Source: Stagnihabitans tardus
Lineage (GTDB): Bacteria; Pseudomonadota; Alphaproteobacteria; Rhodobacterales; Rhodobacteraceae
DNA length: 46,395 nucleotides
Direction: 5' to 3'
Assembly: GCF_009925085.1 (NCBI RefSeq)
Contig: NZ_JAABNR010000024.1
Span: 1-46,395 of the forward strand
Below, piece by piece: positions 16,347 to 24,942 of this stretch. Made by a program: the position numbers and the translations under genes. The notes beneath the pieces are model-generated. The model did no database searches. It was not told where the DNA came from and saw only the letters and a list, made by a program, of their open reading frames with translations. Numbering within the stretch: position 1 is the first letter of the stretch; each line of letters starts with the position of its first letter.

Positions 16347-17762
16347 ATGGATTTCCCGATCTATCACCTCGACCTGATGGGCAACCGCCTGCTGGTCGCC
16401 GTCATCGCCATCCTGCATGTGCTGATCAACCATGGCCTGGCCGTCGGCCTTATCCCCCTGGTCGCCGCGATGGAGTGGTATGGCGCGCGCAAGGGCGATC
16501 CGCGCTGGGACCGGCTGGCGCGGCGCATCCTGTTCTTTGCCTTCCTGATCACCACGACCGTCGGCGCCCTGACCGGGGTGGGCATCTGGCTCTCGACTTC
16601 CCTCGTCAACCCGGCCTCGATCGGCAGCCTGATCCGGGTCTTCTTCTGGGGCTGGTTCATCGAATGGCTGGTCTTCATCACCGAGGTCGTGCTGATCCTG
16701 TGGTATCACCTGACCTGGGAGAGCTGGCAGGGCGCGCGCAAGGCGGCCCATATCCGGCTGGGCTTTGCGCTGGCGGTGTTTTCCTGGGTGACCATGGCGA
16801 TCATCGTCTCGATCCTTGGGTTCATGATGGATCCGGGCAATTGGCTGACCGACCACAGCCTGTGGAGCGGTTTCACCAATCCGATCTACCTGCCGCAACT
16901 GGCCTTCCGCACCGCCTTGGCCTTGTGCTTTGCGGCCATGGTGGCGCTGATGCTGATCCTGTTCTTTACGCGGCGGGATGATCCCTTCCGCTACCAAGCG
17001 GTGCGAGCGGTCTCGGTCTTTGCGCTGGCGACCGGGCCTTTCGTCGTGCTGGCGGGCTGGTGGTATGCCTCGGTCGTGCCCGAGACCATGCTGGCCAACC
17101 TCGCCACGGGTCTGGCCACGATGCAGTTCGAGGAGTGGCAGGACCGGCTGTTCCTCGGCATGATCGGGGCGGCGGCCTTGGTGATGGGCGTGGCGCAGCT
17201 GGGCGTCTGGCGGCCGCATTGGGTGCCGCGCCTGGGGCTTTTGGTGCCGCTGGTCGCCGTCATGTGGCTGACCGGCCATTTCGAGCGGGTGCGGGAGTTC
17301 ATCCGCAAGCCCTATGTCATCGGCCAATACATGTATGCCAATGGCCTGCGGGTCGAGGATTACCCGCTGTATCAGTCCAAGGGGCTTCTGCCCTATGCGA
17401 CCTGGACCTATCCGCTGTCGCAGGCCGAGACGGCGGCGATTCCGGCGGGCGCCTCCGTCACCGATGTGCAGGCGGGCAAGGATGTCTTCATGATCGCCTG
17501 CACGCGCTGCCATACCGCCAATGGCGTCAACGCGGTCCGGGGCCACTTCCAGCGCATGCTGGGCGATGATCCCTGGACGCCTGACAAGACCATGGACACG
17601 CTGGCCTATATGCACGAGGCGCGGCCCTTCATGCCTCCCTTCCCCGGCAGCCCGGCCGAGCTGGCCCAAGTGGCGCTTTACATCCAGACCCTGCAATCCG
17701 TGACCGAGCCCTTGGCAGGCGCCCAAAGCGCCGGTGTCAAGCTGCGCGAGGAGGCCCGATGA
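16347..17762 (+). CDS. Cytochrome bd-superfamily oxidase subunit I with C-terminal cytochrome c domain
   Basis: This 471-aa membrane protein is related to CydA: it starts MDFPIYHLDLMGNR followed by an early helix with two histidines (ILHVLINHG) and about nine hydrophobic segments. It lacks the quinol-loop signature GRQPW found in the true CydA of this window. Instead its C-terminal ~100 residues form a cytochrome c domain with CTRCH (C385, C388, H389) and a likely distal ligand Met at 429 (RPFMPPFPGSP). Heme-c-bearing members of the bd superfamily are known as a group separate from quinol oxidases. A c-type electron input instead of direct quinol oxidation is therefore likely, but is inference. 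The stop overlaps the next start (ATGA). Confidence 0.8.
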   Translation: MDFPIYHLDLMGNRLLVAVIAILHVLINHGLAVGLIPLVAAMEWYGARKGDPRWDRLARRILFFAFLITTTVGALTGVGIWLSTSLVNPASIGSLIRVFFWGWFIEWLVFITEVVLILWYHLTWESWQGARKAAHIRLGFALAVFSWVTMAIIVSILGFMMDPGNWLTDHSLWSGFTNPIYLPQLAFRTALALCFAAMVALMLILFFTRRDDPFRYQAVRAVSVFALATGPFVVLAGWWYASVVPETMLANLATGLATMQFEEWQDRLFLGMIGAAALVMGVAQLGVWRPHWVPRLGLLVPLVAVMWLTGHFERVREFIRKPYVIGQYMYANGLRVEDYPLYQSKGLLPYATWTYPLSQAETAAIPAGASVTDVQAGKDVFMIACTRCHTANGVNAVRGHFQRMLGDDPWTPDKTMDTLAYMHEARPFMPPFPGSPAELAQVALYIQTLQSVTEPLAGAQSAGVKLREEAR

Positions 17763-18763
17763 CCCCCGTTCCCCATGATCTGCCCCTTGGGCTTCCCGCG
17801 CCTGTGGGCGTGCTGACCGCCGTGCTGGTGGGCTTCTTCCTCATGCATATCCTCTTCGTCACCATGATGGTGGGCGGCATGATGATGGTGCTGGTGGCCC
17901 AGATCCGCGGGTTGAAGGACAAGGCCTGGGACCACATCGCCCATGATCTGGCCGCCACGATCACGGTCAACAAATCCATCGCCGTGGTGCTGGGCGTTGG
18001 TCCGCTTCTGGCGATCAACACGCTGTATACGGTCTATTTCTATACGGCCAATGCCCTGACCGGCAGTTTCTGGATTCTGATCGTGCCGCTGGTCGCCGGG
18101 GCTTTCCTTCTGACCTATGCCCATAAATACCTCTGGGGCCGGCTGCCGGTCTGGCTGCACTTGGGGCTGATCCTGGTGGTCATGGCGATCTTCGCCTTCG
18201 TGCCGCTGATCTTCCTCGTCAATGTCACGCTGATGCTGACGCCCGACCGCTGGGGAGAGGTCCAGGGTTTTTGGGACGCCGCCATGCTGCCCAATGTCTG
18301 GACGCGCTATGCGCATTTCATGCTCTCTTGCCCCGCCATGGCCGGGCTGATGGTGGTCTGGCTTTACCGCCGCAAGGCGGATCAGGACCGGGCACAGGTC
18401 ATCCGCATGGGCTATCGCTGGCTTTTGGGACCCACGCTGGCGCAATTCGTCGTGGGGCCGCTGGCCCTGATCACCCTGCCGCCGACGCCGGGGTCCCAGG
18501 GGCTGGCCGTGGCGATCTTCCTGGGCTCGATCCTGGTTGCGGCCTTCCTCTGCCTCGTGGCCTGGGGAGAGCTGAAGCGTCCCGATGCGCTCATCGGCCA
18601 GGGCTTTCCGCTGGTCGCAGGCGCCATGGTGGTGATCCTGGTCCTGATGGGCGGGGCGCGGCATCTCTACCGCGAGGCGGCGCTTTCCGACCACCGCGCC
18701 GCTGTCGCCGCCAAGACCGAGGCTTTCCGCGCCGAAAGCGAGGCGGCCCGGACCAACCCATGA
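17759..18763 (+). CDS. Cytochrome bd-superfamily oxidase second subunit (CydA-related)
   Basis: This 334-aa membrane protein has about eight hydrophobic helices. It resembles CydA more than CydB: the segment PNVWTRYAHFMLSCPAMAGL corresponds to the CydA stretch where a conserved His lies in a helix, and no CydB signature is visible. Pairs of CydA-like subunits are the expected architecture for the heme-c branch of the bd superfamily. It overlaps both neighbours by four bases (ATGA at 17759; stop at 18761-18763 overlapping a possible kinase start at 18760), so the whole block is translationally coupled. Confidence 0.75.
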   Translation: MTPVPHDLPLGLPAPVGVLTAVLVGFFLMHILFVTMMVGGMMMVLVAQIRGLKDKAWDHIAHDLAATITVNKSIAVVLGVGPLLAINTLYTVYFYTANALTGSFWILIVPLVAGAFLLTYAHKYLWGRLPVWLHLGLILVVMAIFAFVPLIFLVNVTLMLTPDRWGEVQGFWDAAMLPNVWTRYAHFMLSCPAMAGLMVVWLYRRKADQDRAQVIRMGYRWLLGPTLAQFVVGPLALITLPPTPGSQGLAVAIFLGSILVAAFLCLVAWGELKRPDALIGQGFPLVAGAMVVILVLMGGARHLYREAALSDHRAAVAAKTEAFRAESEAARTNP

Positions 18764-18834
18764 GGCAAATCGCCCTCTGGACGCGGAAGGCCCTCTTTGA
18801 CACCAAGGAGGCGCCTTTCGTGCAGGAGCTCGCC

Positions 18835-20094
18835 ATGACCGACACCCAGGCCCAGACCATCCGCCAAAGGGCCGAGGTGATGAACCTGCGGCTTCTGGTC
18901 TGGATGCGCTGGTTCGCCATCGCGGGCATGACAATCGCGGTGACCTTCGTCCATGCCGCCTTGCAGATCACCCTGCCGATCTGGCCCATCGCCGGGCTTC
19001 TGGTCTTTCTGGTCGCCGTGAACCTCGTGGCGGCCTGGCGGTTGAGGCGCCCGGGCGGTGCCCTGTCGCGGGCCGTCGTGGCCGATCTGATGGTCGATGT
19101 CGGGGCGCTGACGCTGATCCTTTACTGGACAGGCGGCGGAACCAACCCGTTCAACGGGCTTTTCATCCTGCAAGCCATCGTCGCGGCCTTTCTTCTGCCG
19201 CCGATCCAGGCCGGGGTGATATTCATCGCCACCGTGGTGGCGCAGCTTTGGCTCTTGAACAACGGCCTGCCCATCGACCTGCCGATGCATCACAGCCATG
19301 CCGGCCCCTCGGCCTTCGACCTGCATTTGCAGGGCATGTTCCTGTCCTTCTTCTTCAGCGCGGCGCTTGCGGTGCTCTTCATCCTCGGCATCAAAGACAA
19401 CCTCGCCAGCCGAGATGCGAGGCTCGAGCGTCTGGCCCGCCAGATCGAGGAGGAGAAGGTCGTCCTGCGCCTGGGCCTCATGGCGGGGACGGCAGCGCAT
19501 GACCTCGGCACGCCGCTGTCCTCTCTGGCGGTGATCCTCGATGACTGGGTCGACCTCGGCCTGCCGCCGCCCGACCGCCAGATGCGCCAGATCGCCGCCA
19601 TGCAGACCGCCGTTGCCACCTGCCGCGAGCGGATCAGCCATATGCTGACCGTGGGCGGGCGGCCAAGGCTGGACGAGGCCCATGGCGCCGATCCCGTGGC
19701 CCTGGTGCGCGAAGTGGCAGAGGATTGGGCGGGCGGCACGCCGGTGACGATCCGCGACGACCGCCCCGGCCCCGGAGGCGTGGTCCTGGCCGATGTGCTT
19801 CTGACCCGGGCGCTGGCCAACCTCTTCGACAATGCGCGCGAGGCGGGGGCCAAGGCGATCACCGTGGCCGTGCGCGATGCAGGCGCCCAGACTCTGATCG
19901 TCGTGCAGGACGACGGCTGCGGCTTTCCCCAAGCCATCCTGCAAGGCGCCGAGCCAGAGCCGGGGCCGCATGGGCTGGGGCTCTTCCTCGTTCGTTCGGC
20001 CCTGCGGCGGATGGGCGGGGGGCTGTCCCTTGCCAACCGGCCCGAGGGCGGGGCCGAGGTAACGCTGCATCTGCCAAGGATCGCCCATGGCTGA
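18835..20094 (+). CDS. ActS/PrrB/RegB family redox-sensitive histidine kinase
   Basis: This 419-aa sensor kinase has about six N-terminal membrane helices. The quinone-binding motif of RegB is intact (GGGTNPFN, residues 100-107). The phosphorylation site lies in AAHDLGTPLSSL (H222), and a cysteine in ATCRERIS (C263) sits where RegB has its redox-active cysteine. The ATPase domain shows N- and G-box features (NLFDNAREAG, DDGCGFP, GLGLFLVRS). I prefer ATG 18835 because of GGAG seven bases upstream; ATG 18760, overlapping the oxidase stop, would add 25 residues. It likely phosphorylates the RegA-type protein encoded upstream, with the oxidase genes placed between the two. Confidence 0.87.
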   Translation: MTDTQAQTIRQRAEVMNLRLLVWMRWFAIAGMTIAVTFVHAALQITLPIWPIAGLLVFLVAVNLVAAWRLRRPGGALSRAVVADLMVDVGALTLILYWTGGGTNPFNGLFILQAIVAAFLLPPIQAGVIFIATVVAQLWLLNNGLPIDLPMHHSHAGPSAFDLHLQGMFLSFFFSAALAVLFILGIKDNLASRDARLERLARQIEEEKVVLRLGLMAGTAAHDLGTPLSSLAVILDDWVDLGLPPPDRQMRQIAAMQTAVATCRERISHMLTVGGRPRLDEAHGADPVALVREVAEDWAGGTPVTIRDDRPGPGGVVLADVLLTRALANLFDNAREAGAKAITVAVRDAGAQTLIVVQDDGCGFPQAILQGAEPEPGPHGLGLFLVRSALRRMGGGLSLANRPEGGAEVTLHLPRIAHG

Positions 20095-21640
20095 CATCTT
20101 GACCCAGGCGCTGCAGGCCCAGGGGCGCCTGTCGCGGCGGGCCTCCGTGCTGTCGCTTCTGGGGCCCCTGCTCTGGCTGGTGCAGGCCTGGGTCCTGGCC
20201 TCGGCCGTGGTCGCGCTGATGGACGGGGGGCAGGCCTGGCCCCAGGCGCTGGCCTTCCTGGCCCTGGCCGCCCTCCGCGCCGGGGTCGAGGCGCTGGCCC
20301 TGCGCCAGACCCAAGCCCTCTCTGCTGCACTGCGCCGGGATCTGCGGGAGCGGCTTCTGTCGCACGCCCTGCGCCTCTCGCCCCGCGGCCCCGAGGATCC
20401 CGGCGGCCTCGCCTCCCTGATGGGCGAGGGCATCGGCCAGATCTCCCCTTGGGTCGAGCGTCTGCGCCCGGCGCTTTTGCGCGTGCGGGTCCTGCCGCTG
20501 GTGATCCTGGGGCTGGTGCTCTGGCACTCCTGGGCGGCGGCCCTGGCCTTGGTGGTGACCGGGCCGCTGATCCCGGTCTTCATGGCGCTGGTGGGGGCGG
20601 CGGCCGAGACGGTGGCCAAGGCGCAGCTGGTGGAACAGGGCGCCTTGAACCGCATGCTGATCGACCGCATGGCCGCGCTGACCGACCTGCGGCTGATGAA
20701 TGCGCTGCCCCGCGCCGAGGCCGACCTGGCCACCCGCGCCGATAGCCTGCGCGCGCGGATCATGGCGGTCTTGCGGCTGGCCTTTCTCTCTTCGGCGGTC
20801 TTGGAGTTCTTTGCGGCCCTGGGTGTGGCCATGGTGGCGGTGCAGGTCGGGCTGTCCCTCCTCGGCCTGATCTCCTGGGGCGGTTGGGGCGGGGGGATCA
20901 CCCCCTTTGGCGGCATCTTCACCCTGCTGATCGCGCCCGAGTTCTTTCAGCCCCTGCGCGACATGGCCGCCGCCTGGCACGACCGCGCCGCCGCCACCAG
21001 CGCCGGGGAGGCCATCGCCGCAAGGCTGGCGGAGGGGCCCACGATCCTTGGGGCCGGTGGCATGGCAAAGGCGCAGGGAGGTCTGCGCTGGCGCGGCCTG
21101 ACCCTGCCCGATGGCGCTGTGGCGCCTGGGGAATGCGTGGCGCTGATGGGGCCAAGCGGGTCCGGCAAGACCACCGCCCTTTGGGCCTTGGCGGGGCTCA
21201 TCCCGGGTGGAGAGGTCTGGCGCGGCGAGACGCCCCTGACCGAGGCGACGGCCGATGCCCACCGCGCGGGCCTCGCGCTGATCCCGCAGGTGCCGCGCTT
21301 TCCAGCCATGGCTTTGGGCGAGTGGCTGGGCGGCCCGCCCGATCCGCGCCTGGACCTTGGCCCGGTGATCGCGGCCCTGCCGCAGGGGCTGGCGACAGTT
21401 CTGGGCGAGGGCGGCGGCGGCGTCTCGGGCGGCGAGGCGCGGCGGCTGATGGTGGCCCGCGCGCTCAACCGCCGCCCCGCCGTGCTTTTGGCCGACGAGC
21501 CCACGGCAGACCTCGACCCCGAACGCGCCCGGGCGGTGGGTCAGGCGCTCTGTGACCTGGCGCGCGGCGGGGCGGCGGTGCTGGTCGCCACGCATGACGC
21601 GGAGCTTGCGGCCCGCGTGGACAGGGTGATCCGGCTATGA
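20087..21640 (+). CDS. cydD: Thiol reductant ABC exporter subunit CydD
   Basis: A 517-aa ABC half-transporter with an N-terminal six-helix membrane domain and a C-terminal ATPase: Walker A MGPSGSGKTTALWAL, signature VSGGEARRLMVARAL, Walker B VLLADEPTADLD and H-loop ATHDAEL. CydDC exports cysteine and glutathione to the periplasm and is needed for assembly of bd-type cytochromes. The membrane segment PFGGIFTLLIAPEFFQPLRDM is typical of CydD. The start overlaps the kinase stop, and its own stop overlaps cydC (ATGA). Confidence 0.92.
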   Translation: MADILTQALQAQGRLSRRASVLSLLGPLLWLVQAWVLASAVVALMDGGQAWPQALAFLALAALRAGVEALALRQTQALSAALRRDLRERLLSHALRLSPRGPEDPGGLASLMGEGIGQISPWVERLRPALLRVRVLPLVILGLVLWHSWAAALALVVTGPLIPVFMALVGAAAETVAKAQLVEQGALNRMLIDRMAALTDLRLMNALPRAEADLATRADSLRARIMAVLRLAFLSSAVLEFFAALGVAMVAVQVGLSLLGLISWGGWGGGITPFGGIFTLLIAPEFFQPLRDMAAAWHDRAAATSAGEAIAARLAEGPTILGAGGMAKAQGGLRWRGLTLPDGAVAPGECVALMGPSGSGKTTALWALAGLIPGGEVWRGETPLTEATADAHRAGLALIPQVPRFPAMALGEWLGGPPDPRLDLGPVIAALPQGLATVLGEGGGGVSGGEARRLMVARALNRRPAVLLADEPTADLDPERARAVGQALCDLARGGAAVLVATHDAELAARVDRVIRL

Positions 21641-23256
21641 GGCTTGTCTCACTGGCCCTTTGGCTTTTCCGCGCCGGGCGGCGGCGCTTTGCCCTGGCGG
21701 CACTGCTGGCCACGCTGGTGGCCTTGGCGGGGCTTTTGCTCATGGGCACCTCGGGCTGGTTTGTCGCGGCCTGCGCGGTCGCGGGGCTGGCGGGGGCGGG
21801 CCAGGTCTTCGACATCTTCCGCCCCTCGGCCGTGATCCGCGTCACCACCTTTGGCCGCGCCGCCGCCCGTTATGGCGAGCGTCTGACCAGCCATGACGCC
21901 ACCCTGCGCGCCTTGAACCTTCTGCGCCTTGGCCTCTTTCGCGCCGAGGCCGGGCGGGGTCTGGCCGCCCATCAACGCCTGCGCTCGGCCGAGGCGCTGA
22001 ACCGGCTGACCGCCGATCTGGACGCGGTCGAGGGGCTCTTGATCCGCATGGTCTTTCCGGGCCTCGCCTCGGGGGCGGCCCTGCTGGCCGGGGGCGCGGC
22101 GATCTGGGCGCTGATCGGGCCTTGGGCGGCCATGGGGGTGGTGGCGGTGATGCTGGCCGCGCTTTGCCTTCTGGTCCTCTCCGCCGGGGGCCTTTCGCAG
22201 GCCGCCGCCGCGCAGGAAACCGCGCTGCAATCCCTGCGCGCGGGCACGGCCGAGGCCTTTCGCCTGCGCAGCCTGTCGGCCATCGAGGGTGCCTTGCCGG
22301 GGGTCTTGGCCCAGGTCCTGTCCCAATCCGAGGCGCTGGAGAAAGCCCGCGCCCGGATCGACCGGGCCGAGCGGCGGGCGCAGGCGGTGCTGACGCTGGC
22401 GGGCCCCCTGGCGGCAGGGCCGGTGCTGCTGGCGGGCGCGGGGCCAGCCGAGACCCTGGGTGGGGTGCTGATCGCACTGGCCCTGACCGAGGCGCCCCGG
22501 CTGATGTGGCGCGGTCTGTCCGAGGCCGGACGGATGCGGCTCGCCGCCTCGCGCATGAGCCCGGCGCCCGCCCTGACCATTCCCGCGCCCATGCCCCCCC
22601 AGGGCCCGCCGCTCATCGCCCGCGACCTGGTGGCCCTTGCGCTGGACGGGCGGCCGCTGAACGCGCCCATCGCCCTGACCCTCGCCCCCGGTGACTGGGT
22701 CGGGCTCTCGGCGCCGTCGGGGCGGGGCAAGTCGAGCCTCCTTTGGGGTCTCGTGGGGCTTGGGCCGATCCAGGGCGCCGCCAAGGTCTTTGGCCTGACA
22801 CCGGACCAGGCCCTGACCTCGGGCCTTGTGGCCCTGGTCCCCCAGCGCCCCGGGCTGATCGGCGGCACCCTGGCCGAGAACCTCTCCCTTGCCGCCCCCA
22901 AGGCCACCGAGGCTCAAATGCAGGAGGCCCTGACCGCCGCCCTGCTGTGGCCCGTCGTCGCCCCGCGCGGCGGGCTGGGGATGGTTCTGGAATCCCAAGG
23001 CGCGGGCCTGTCGGGCGGCGAGGCGCGCCGTCTGGCGGTCGCCCGTGCCATCCTGGCCGCGCCCGGCCTTCTGCTGCTGGACGAGCCCACCGAAGGTCTG
23101 GACGCCGACACGGCCAAGGCCCTCCTTGCAGGCATCAAAAATGCCCTGCCGCAGGCCGCCGTGATCCTCGTCTCGCACCGGGCCGAGGACCTTGGGGCAG
23201 TAGGACAGATTGTCCACCTGGGGCAATCGGCACCCGGTCCGGCGCCCCTTGCGTGA
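21637..23256 (+). CDS. cydC: Thiol reductant ABC exporter subunit CydC
   Basis: This 539-aa ABC half-transporter pairs with CydD. The membrane domain shows the usual CydC opening (LWLFRAGRRRFALAALLATLVALAGLLLMGTSGWFV, given here as a 5' cue) and the RPSAVIRVTTFGRAAARYGERL-type loop. The ATPase has Walker A APSGRGKSSLLW, signature LSGGEARRLAVARAIL and Walker B LLLLDEPTEGLD. Expected role is thiol export for bd oxidase maturation, possibly for both oxidases in this cluster. The last codons overlap a FNR-type box that belongs to cydA. Confidence 0.92.
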   Translation: MRLVSLALWLFRAGRRRFALAALLATLVALAGLLLMGTSGWFVAACAVAGLAGAGQVFDIFRPSAVIRVTTFGRAAARYGERLTSHDATLRALNLLRLGLFRAEAGRGLAAHQRLRSAEALNRLTADLDAVEGLLIRMVFPGLASGAALLAGGAAIWALIGPWAAMGVVAVMLAALCLLVLSAGGLSQAAAAQETALQSLRAGTAEAFRLRSLSAIEGALPGVLAQVLSQSEALEKARARIDRAERRAQAVLTLAGPLAAGPVLLAGAGPAETLGGVLIALALTEAPRLMWRGLSEAGRMRLAASRMSPAPALTIPAPMPPQGPPLIARDLVALALDGRPLNAPIALTLAPGDWVGLSAPSGRGKSSLLWGLVGLGPIQGAAKVFGLTPDQALTSGLVALVPQRPGLIGGTLAENLSLAAPKATEAQMQEALTAALLWPVVAPRGGLGMVLESQGAGLSGGEARRLAVARAILAAPGLLLLDEPTEGLDADTAKALLAGIKNALPQAAVILVSHRAEDLGAVGQIVHLGQSAPGPAPLA

Positions 23257-23266
23257 TCTAGATCAA
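23253..23266 (+). promoter_or_regulatory. FNR/FnrL-type box upstream of cydA
   Basis: GTGAT-CTAG-ATCAA matches the FNR consensus TTGAT-N4-ATCAA at all but the first base. It overlaps the cydC stop codon and lies about 77 bp before the cydA ATG, a plausible position for activation under low oxygen. It suggests cydAB-X can be transcribed independently of the upstream operon. Confidence 0.65.
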
Positions 23267-23342
23267 GTCCCGCGCGGACCTGCCAAAGCATGACCTTATC
23301 CAGCGCCGCCCTCCCCGGCTGCGCAGGATAAGGAGTTCCACA

Positions 23343-24938
23343 ATGGAATTAGACATCGCAGACCTCTCACGCCTGCAATTCGCGGCGACGGCGATGTATC
23401 ACTTCCTCTTCGTCCCGCTGACCCTTGGCCTGTCCATCCTGGTCGCGACGATGGAGACGGTCTACGTGATGACGCGCCGCCCCGTCTGGCGGCAAATGAC
23501 CAAATTCTGGGGCACGCTTTTCGGGATCAACTTCGTCCTGGGCGTGTCCACCGGCCTGACCATGGAATTCCAGTTCGGCATGAACTGGTCCTATTACAGC
23601 CATTACGTCGGCGACATCTTTGGCGCGCCCCTCGCGATCGAGGGCCTGATGGCCTTCTTCCTGGAAGCCAGCTTCGTCGGCCTCTGGTTCTTCGGCTGGG
23701 AGAAGCTGAGCCCCCGCGCCCATATGATCGTGGGCTGGTGCGTGGCCATCGGCTCGAACTTCTCGGCGCTGTGGATTCTGATCGCCAATGGCTGGATGCA
23801 AAACCCGGTCGGCGCGGTCTTCAACCCCGACACGATGCGGATGGAGCTGTCCAGCTTCTATGACGTGCTCTTCAACCCCGTGGCCCAGGCGAAATTCGTC
23901 CATACCGTCAGCGCGGGCTATGTGACGGCCTCGCTCTTTGTGATCGGCGTTTCGGCCTGGTATCTCTTGCGCGGCCATCACATCGAACTGGCGCGGCGGT
24001 CGATTGCCGTGGCCTCGGCCTTTGGCCTGGCCTCGTGTCTGTCGGTCATCCTCCTGGGCGACGAGTCGGGCTATGAGGCCACGCTGAACCAGCGGATGAA
24101 ACTGGCCACGATGGAGGCCATGTGGGAGACCGAGAAGGCCCCCGCCGCCTTCACGCTTTTCGGCATCCCCGACACCGAGGCGCGCGAGACTCATTACGCG
24201 GTGCAGATCCCCGGGCTGATGGGGCTGATCGGTACGCGGTCGCTGACCCGGGAAATCCCCGGCATTTTCGACCTGGTGGGCCAGGCCGAGGCGCGCATCC
24301 GCTCTGGCCTGATCGCCTGGGAGGCCCTGCAGGTCATCCGCGCCGAGCGCGCCAATGCCCCGGCCGAAGTTCGCGCGACTTTCGAGGCGCACGGCGCCGA
24401 CCTCGGCTATGCCATGCTGCTGCTGCGCTATGTCGAGGACCCCACCAAGGCCACCGATGACCAGATCCAGAAGGCCGCCTGGGACACGGTGCCCAATGTC
24501 GGGCCGATGTTCTGGACCTTCCGCTTCATGGTGGGCGCCGCCTTCGTCATGCTGGGGATGCTGGTCTTCGCCTTCTGGCGCACCTCCTTCCGGGGCGGGT
24601 CCTATCCGCGCTGGTTCCTGCGCCTGGCGGTCGTGGCGATCCCCTTGCCCTGGCTTGCCGCCGAGACCGGCTGGTTCGTCGCGGAATATGGCCGCCAGCC
24701 CTGGACGGTGGACGGGCTTTTGCCCACCGCCATGTCGGTCAGCCGTCTTTCGGCGCTGGACCTTGCCCTGACGCTGGCCGGTTTCGTGACGCTTTACACC
24801 GTGCTTCTGGTCATCGAGATGCGCCTGATGCTGGCCGCGATCCGCAAGGGGCCGGTGCTGGACGTCGCCCTGACCGAGGACTGGCGTGTCGCGCATGAGG
24901 CGCGGCTTGCCTCTCCCAACGCTCAACCGGCGGAGTAA
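23343..24938 (+). CDS. cydA: Cytochrome bd ubiquinol oxidase subunit I
   Basis: The 531-aa catalytic subunit of the quinol-oxidising bd terminal oxidase in the inner membrane. It starts MELDIADLSRLQFAATAMYHF, with the heme-ligand His20, and has LGVSTGLTMEFQFGMNWSYY in the early helices. The quinol-site motif GWFVAEYGRQPW is intact near the C-terminus. AAGGAG precedes the ATG. It forms an operon with cydB, which starts 4 bp after its stop, and is preceded by a FNR-type box. Confidence 0.95.
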   Translation: MELDIADLSRLQFAATAMYHFLFVPLTLGLSILVATMETVYVMTRRPVWRQMTKFWGTLFGINFVLGVSTGLTMEFQFGMNWSYYSHYVGDIFGAPLAIEGLMAFFLEASFVGLWFFGWEKLSPRAHMIVGWCVAIGSNFSALWILIANGWMQNPVGAVFNPDTMRMELSSFYDVLFNPVAQAKFVHTVSAGYVTASLFVIGVSAWYLLRGHHIELARRSIAVASAFGLASCLSVILLGDESGYEATLNQRMKLATMEAMWETEKAPAAFTLFGIPDTEARETHYAVQIPGLMGLIGTRSLTREIPGIFDLVGQAEARIRSGLIAWEALQVIRAERANAPAEVRATFEAHGADLGYAMLLLRYVEDPTKATDDQIQKAAWDTVPNVGPMFWTFRFMVGAAFVMLGMLVFAFWRTSFRGGSYPRWFLRLAVVAIPLPWLAAETGWFVAEYGRQPWTVDGLLPTAMSVSRLSALDLALTLAGFVTLYTVLLVIEMRLMLAAIRKGPVLDVALTEDWRVAHEARLASPNAQPAE

Positions 24939-24942
24939 GATC

